A stretch of DNA of 64,000 nucleotides, from assembly GCF_014839805.1 (NCBI RefSeq), contig NC_051128.1:12476466-12540465 (forward strand), written 5' to 3'. Origin of the DNA: Manduca sexta. Its lineage: Eukaryota; Arthropoda; Insecta; Lepidoptera; Sphingidae. Under the pieces are notes generated by a model. That model had not been told where the DNA came from. It made no database searches and saw nothing but the letters and a program-made list of their open reading frames with translations. Positions 58,941 through 64,000 of the stretch are shown piece by piece; within the stretch, counting starts at the first letter, position 1, and every line of letters starts with the position of its first letter. Made by a program: the position numbers and the translations under genes.

Positions 58941-60504
58941 AGGTAGCCAAGTTGTGAATAAAACAGATTGTCGAGGCTTAGGTCCGCGGGTTCATAAATG
59001 ATGGCGCCCATTTGGGACGTTTCGAAAATACGTGTATATTGTTTGAGAATACATAAAGGCTACTATAAAAAAAAAAATCACACAGACAAACCCGAGAGCA
59101 AAAGCTAACTAAAACAACATCAAACTCGATGACAAATTCAGTATGACACTCATACATGTTTACGAATTAATGCAGAGGTCGAACACGCGTCCTTTAAGCA
59201 GCGTTTTGAAGCCGGTTCATCAACCGCTGCGTCACAGGCGCTATCAATTTTACCACTATACAAGGTTTATAACTATCTTGATTGATTTTATTGTTATAAA
59301 CAGTCTTGCTTACCATCACGCGCGGTATCACGCGTGCCACAAATCAATGTCTTAAAAAACAACCGATCCCTAACCGCGATCAGCGAATTCTGTATTGCCA
59401 AACTAATTTTAGCGATTACCACAGCGCCTTAAAAGGCGAGGTACACACGGCCGATAAACCGCAAGCACAAAGGCATTTAACAGTGTACGCCGAGAGTAAC
59501 GGCTGGTGAACGCGGCATAACAATCAGTGCTGACTCACAGCGAGCCAAAAATAGCAACACAAACGTGGCCCTTATCCCAATCTTATGGCTGTAATCTGTG
59601 GGCAACGGCCCGTTCCCAAACCGTACAATGTACTGCCGAAATTCTTATACTAGTTATGAAAGACTACGTTTTGCTCACGACTATTTTTCTTGCCTTAGTA
59701 GGATAATGGGCTCTTGCCCATTGGACCTCTTGGTCCGCCTGATGGTAAAGCAGGATCCGCCGTCCATAGACTAAACCAAAGCCAGAAGCTAAGCCAAGCC
59801 GTTACCTTCGATATGACTGACTTCGCCCGTATGAAAACCCTTTTCCGTTATAAGAGTCCATAAAATAATCTTTTTAACAAAAAATTATACCGCCTTCAAA
59901 AACTATTAAAAACCAAAACACAATTAACAATACCTATATACTGGTTACCAATTTTGGAGACGGTGGCTTATCAAAATTTGAACACTTTTGTCATAGTAAT
60001 GGTGTCTGACCGAAGTTTCCTTTTCAGTTTTAGTTTGGGCGCTAAATTGCTAGTTTCTAATTACCATGATGGTAATGAGCTCTTGTAAAATTCCTACTAC
60101 TAAGTAAGGGATAAACTCTACACAGACAAAGTCGCAAATATTTGCTCCGAATCTCCTCGTTGTGGCACTGAGTATCTCGCTTGATACCCGCTCAAGACTG
60201 TGTTGCATTATTGATAGCTACATCAAACCTGATTCAAGTAGGTCATTAATTATATTTTCAAATTGTATTTGAACATTTATTACTTGATGGTGGAATGCGT
60301 GTTGCACTCCGTGGGTGGTGCTGTCTATAGGTAACCGCGTATGAAGTATAAATACCTGTTATTAAGACCGCCTTACACTCAATGACATCTGAGAGTGACA
60401 GGGAGGAACAAAACAGTAATTACTTTGGTAAACACAAGTTTTCCCTACGGCTTTTGCTTGCAAAATGTGATAAAAAGTACCGTTAATTATATTATATTAT
60501 GTAA

Positions 60505-60760
60505 TACTAGCCATTGCTCACGGTTTCGTCCGCGTGAATGAGTTTTCCGGGATACATTTTTTCCGATTTGTTACGTATCGTTATATTATGACCAAATTAC
60601 ACAAAATCACTATAAATTGTAGCCTACGTGTTATTTTGATGTATAACCAATATAACTGTAAAGTTTCATCCAAATCCATTCAGTAGGTTTTTCGTGAAAG
60701 GGGAACAAACATACATCCATCCTCACAAACTCTCGCATTTATATTAGCAGGATATATAAG
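60505..60760 (+). mobile_element. Interspersed repeat with GGTTTCGTCCGCGTG opening
   Basis: ACTAGCCATTGCTCACGGTT opening, AGTTTCATCCAAATCCATTC and ATTTATATTAGCAGGATATA end. A partial second copy of its 3' part follows at 60820-60930. Confidence 0.65.
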
Positions 60761-61922
60761 GTGCTCCTCACGGCATCCCTCGTGTTAAACGTAGCTTATA
60801 TGCTAATCCAGGATGTGGTTTAATTGTGTGCCAAATTTCATTCAAATCCGTTCAGTAGTTTCAGCGTTTACTACCAACAAATATTCGAACAATTTAACAA
60901 TTGATATTTGTAATATTAGTAAGATGCAGTAAATGGAATGCTTTAGAATGGAAAGACAATTTGATTCAGACGTAATCAAATGATGCCTTTGAATGTTGCG
61001 CACTGAAAGCATTTGATTTATGAAGCTAGACTTCGCGAGCGATCGCTCACAAATACCTTATAATGTCTAGAACATAATTGTCTACAATGTATTTTTGAAT
61101 AAATCATGCGGATTTTTTTTCCATCAGCGACTTCTATGAGCACCTAAAATTTTCATTAATTATATAAGATGTTACACACAGCACAACACACACAGTTATA
61201 TAAGATGTGACGGTAACATTACAAAAAGATATTTTTTACTTAATCATACTATCCTATTTTTACTATTGACTGAGCAGTATCATAAGACTTCTACGATTAT
61301 ATGTGTACCTACGCTTATTAATCAATGGCTCCTAATTAAACTATGGTATCTGAAATAATAGGGAAAAAAGTTAAAAATAAAGATTTTTTGAATGAGTTTG
61401 GTATTAATTAAATAACGTAAAGCTAAAAAAGTGAAAGTATTTCTTCACATACGATGGTTTACCTGAAAGCCATCGTTGTGTATCATCCGTTGATCGATCA
61501 AATAAAATGGTAAATAAATATATTAAATAAACACTAAAACAACGTAATTACCAACTTTCAGTTTTGACTTTAATCAGTTGGGAAATCTTATAAAAAATAA
61601 TACTACCATTGACCCAATAATTCACCACCATTAACTCGAAGTACTACCGGTACCCTTGAAACCCGATGCAAGGCAACCCGAAGCGCAATGCAGTACGGAA
61701 CATAAGCCGCGGGGCTTAAGGCTGTTAATCACGACACGGCTGTAGACAACAATGGGTATTTTGGATACACTGTCACTGTGATGTATAATGTATGCGAAAA
61801 TAAACACTGATTTTACACATGTGTCTTTATACGATGAACTACAAAATTCCCTTGTTATTTATCAAAGAGATTCAAGGTACAAAAAAAATGTTTTATAAAA
61901 AAATTAGACCGCATAAACAAAA

Positions 61923-62136
61923 ATACTTTATTTATCACGTAGGCGAATAAAGTTGCACTTATGATACGTCACAACAAAGCATAAGAATAATTATTATTAT
62001 TTCTAAACAACTATTAAAATTACTTATATAACTATGGACATTTTAAATTAGGGATAAAATTTATAACAAAAACAACGTACAAACCGAAGTAATCAGCTCG
62101 GGCTGGCAAGTAGGGGGAAATAGAAGGGTAACGCGT
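61923..62136 (-). repeat. Interspersed repeat I, copy 2
   Basis: Reverse complement of 35926-36137 with minor changes. Confidence 0.7.
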
Positions 62137-62305
62137 CGCGAACCTCACCGGTGAGAACACGAGTCCTAACCTAACTAACCTACCAGTCTTTCACTAGCTA
62201 CCTAAGTGATGACTACCCGAAGAAGAAAGGCAGAAAGAAACTCCGGCCTTTCTTAGCAAGGTCGACAATTTAATTTTATTAAACTAACATAACCGTGCCA
62301 GTCAC

Positions 62306-62370
62306 CCCCCAAGTGGACCACCACTTGGGGGCTACCAAGGCTACCACGTTATGGCTACCAAGCCATAACG
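62306..62370. repeat. Two adjacent perfect hairpins with the same ACCA loop
   Basis: CCCCCAAGTGG / CCACTTGGGGG (62306-62331) and CGTTATGGCT / AGCCATAACG (62347-62370), both with loop ACCA, 15 bases apart. Confidence 0.85.
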
Positions 62371-62493
62371 CATTTATACCACGTGGAAAAAAACTGTGAC
62401 AAAGTTATGCTCCTCAACCAATCGGCATCTCCCCTACGAAATTAGTAATTACCTACTCATACCCTGTTGATTAACGAATTGAATAATATTTAA

Positions 62494-62710
62494 TACTAGC
62501 TTTTGCCCGCGGCTCCGCCCGCGTTATAAACTTTTTCAGGCTAAAGTTTTCCGTTATAAAAGTAGTAGTTTCCCGGGAGCCTATGTTCTTCCCAGGGTCT
62601 CAAACTGTCTCCATACCAAATTTAATCTTAATACGTTGGGTAGTTTTTGAGTTTAACACGTTCAGGCAGACAGATGCAGCGGGGGACTTTCTTTTATAAT
62701 ATATTTTTTA
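62494..62710 (+). mobile_element. Terminus of an interspersed element next to the tandem array
   Basis: ACTAGCTTTTGCCCGCGGCT opening and CTCCATACCAAATTTAATCT block, running toward the tandem units that begin at about 62833. Confidence 0.65.
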
Positions 62711-62832
62711 GAACTTTTTAAGAGGAACAATCCCGTCATACATCATTGTTGCATAACTTTAACCGTTTACGCAGCGCACGCAACGGAAGCTCTCAAAACT
62801 AATAATTTTCCCCCGTTTTTGCAACATGTTTC

Positions 62833-64000
62833 ATTACTGCTCCGCTCCTATTGGTCATAGCGTGATGATATATAGCCTATAACACTCCGGGATCAAAGGG
62901 CTATCCAACACAAACATATTTTTTCAGTTCAAACCGGTAGTTCCTGAGATTAGCCATTACTGCTCCGCTCCTATTGGCCATAGCGTGATGATATATAGGC
63001 TATAGTACTCCACGAACAAAGGGCTATCCAACGCAAAAAGAATTTTTCAGTTTGGACCGGTAATTCCTGAGATTAGCCATTACTGCTCCGCTCCTATTGG
63101 GTATAGCGTGATGATATATAGCCTATAGCACTCCACAAACAAAGGGCTATCCAACGCAAAAATAATTTTTCAGTTTGGACCGGTAGTTCCTGAGATTAGC
63201 CATTACTGCTCCGCTCCTATTGGGTATAGCGTGATGATATATAGCCTATAGCAATCCACGAATAAAGAGCTATCCAAAGCAAAAAGAATTTTTCAGTTTG
63301 GACCGGTAGTTCCTGAGATTAGCCATTACTGCTCCGCTCCTATTGGGTATAGCGTGATGATATATAGCCTATAACACTCCGGGATCAAAGGGCTATCCAA
63401 CACAAAAATATTTTTTCAGTTCAAACCGGTAGTTCCTGAGATTAGCCATTACTGCTCCGCTCCTATTGGCCATAGCGTGATGATATATAGGCTATAGTAC
63501 TCCACGAACAAAGGGCTATCCAACGCAAAAAGAATTTTTCAGTTTGGACCGGTAATTCCTGAGATTAGCCATTACTGCTCCGCTCCTATTGGGTATAGCG
63601 TGATGATATATAGCCTATAGCAATCCACGAATAAAGAGCTATCCAAAGCAAAAAGATTTTTTCAGTTTGGACCGGTAGTTCCTGAGATTAGCCATTACTG
63701 CTCCGCTCCTATTGGGTATAGCGTGATGATATATAGCCTATAGCAATCCACGAATAAAGAGCTATCCAAAGCAAAAAGAATTTTTCAGTTTGGACCGGTA
63801 GTTCCTGAGATTAGCCATTACTGCTCCGCTCCTATTGGGTATAGCGTGATGATATATAGCCTATAGCACTCCACGAACAAAGGGCTATCCAACGCAAAAA
63901 TATTTTTTCAGTTTGGACCGGTAGTTCCTGAGATTAGCCATTACTGCTCCGCTCCTATTGGGTATAGCGTGATGATATATAGCCTATAGCACTCCACGAA
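62833..64000 (+). repeat. Tandem array of 122-123-bp units, open at the right edge
   Basis: CATTACTGCTCCGCTCCTAT recurs at about 62833, 62954, 63078, 63200, 63323, 63446, 63569, 63691, 63814 and 63937. Units carry GATGATATATAGCCTATAGC and CCGGTAGTTCCTGAGATTAG, with a few variant classes (for example CAAACCGG versus GGACCGG). More than nine units are visible. Confidence 0.92.

Overview
The window is AT-rich eukaryotic DNA with short, GC-rich exons, GT-AG introns, and many SINEs and MITEs. The repeat types and the conserved proteins point to an insect, most likely a moth or butterfly. Exons were assembled by hand from splice sites, reading phase and similarity to known protein families; no database search was possible.

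Left part (1-10.4 kb): the first coding exon of Nprl2 (GATOR1 subunit, minus strand) lies about 1 kb from a complete three-exon Ppcdc gene (coenzyme A synthesis, plus strand), in divergent orientation. At 6.7-7.0 kb are two phase-matched exons that end a minus-strand gene I do not recognise.

Centre (10.4-39.4 kb): almost all of a formin-like gene of the FMNL/Frl family on the minus strand. Sixteen exons cover the GTPase-binding/FH3 region, a coiled coil, a proline-rich FH1, the FH2 domain and a DAD tail. With one copy of the repeated exon and one base restored in FH1, the exon lengths sum to 3081 nt (1026 codons plus stop). Only the extreme N-terminus is missing. The most striking feature is inside FH2: the exon at 15.9-20.6 kb is repeated 26 times in tandem with a 180-bp period. 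Each unit is the 164-bp exon plus a 16-bp join of its own donor and acceptor flanks. A GTACC match on both sides of the original exon explains the breakpoint. Because 180 is divisible by 3, using the donor of any of the first five units keeps the reading frame. The gene also shows an in-frame TGA followed by 118 open codons ending in a PDZ-ligand-like tail, a candidate alternative C-terminal exon, and a one-base frame break in FH1.

Right part (39.4-64 kb): mostly transposon-derived sequence, plus a small two-exon THAP-domain gene (minus strand, 49.3-50.9 kb) next to a GC-rich island with a TATA box. Several repeat families recur: three tRNA-derived or SINE-like families, a palindromic TTAA-flanked MITE with its empty site visible through a nested insertion, a 179-bp MITE pair, retrotransposon remnants, and a 122-123-bp tandem array running off the right edge that is an amplified internal part of an interspersed element.
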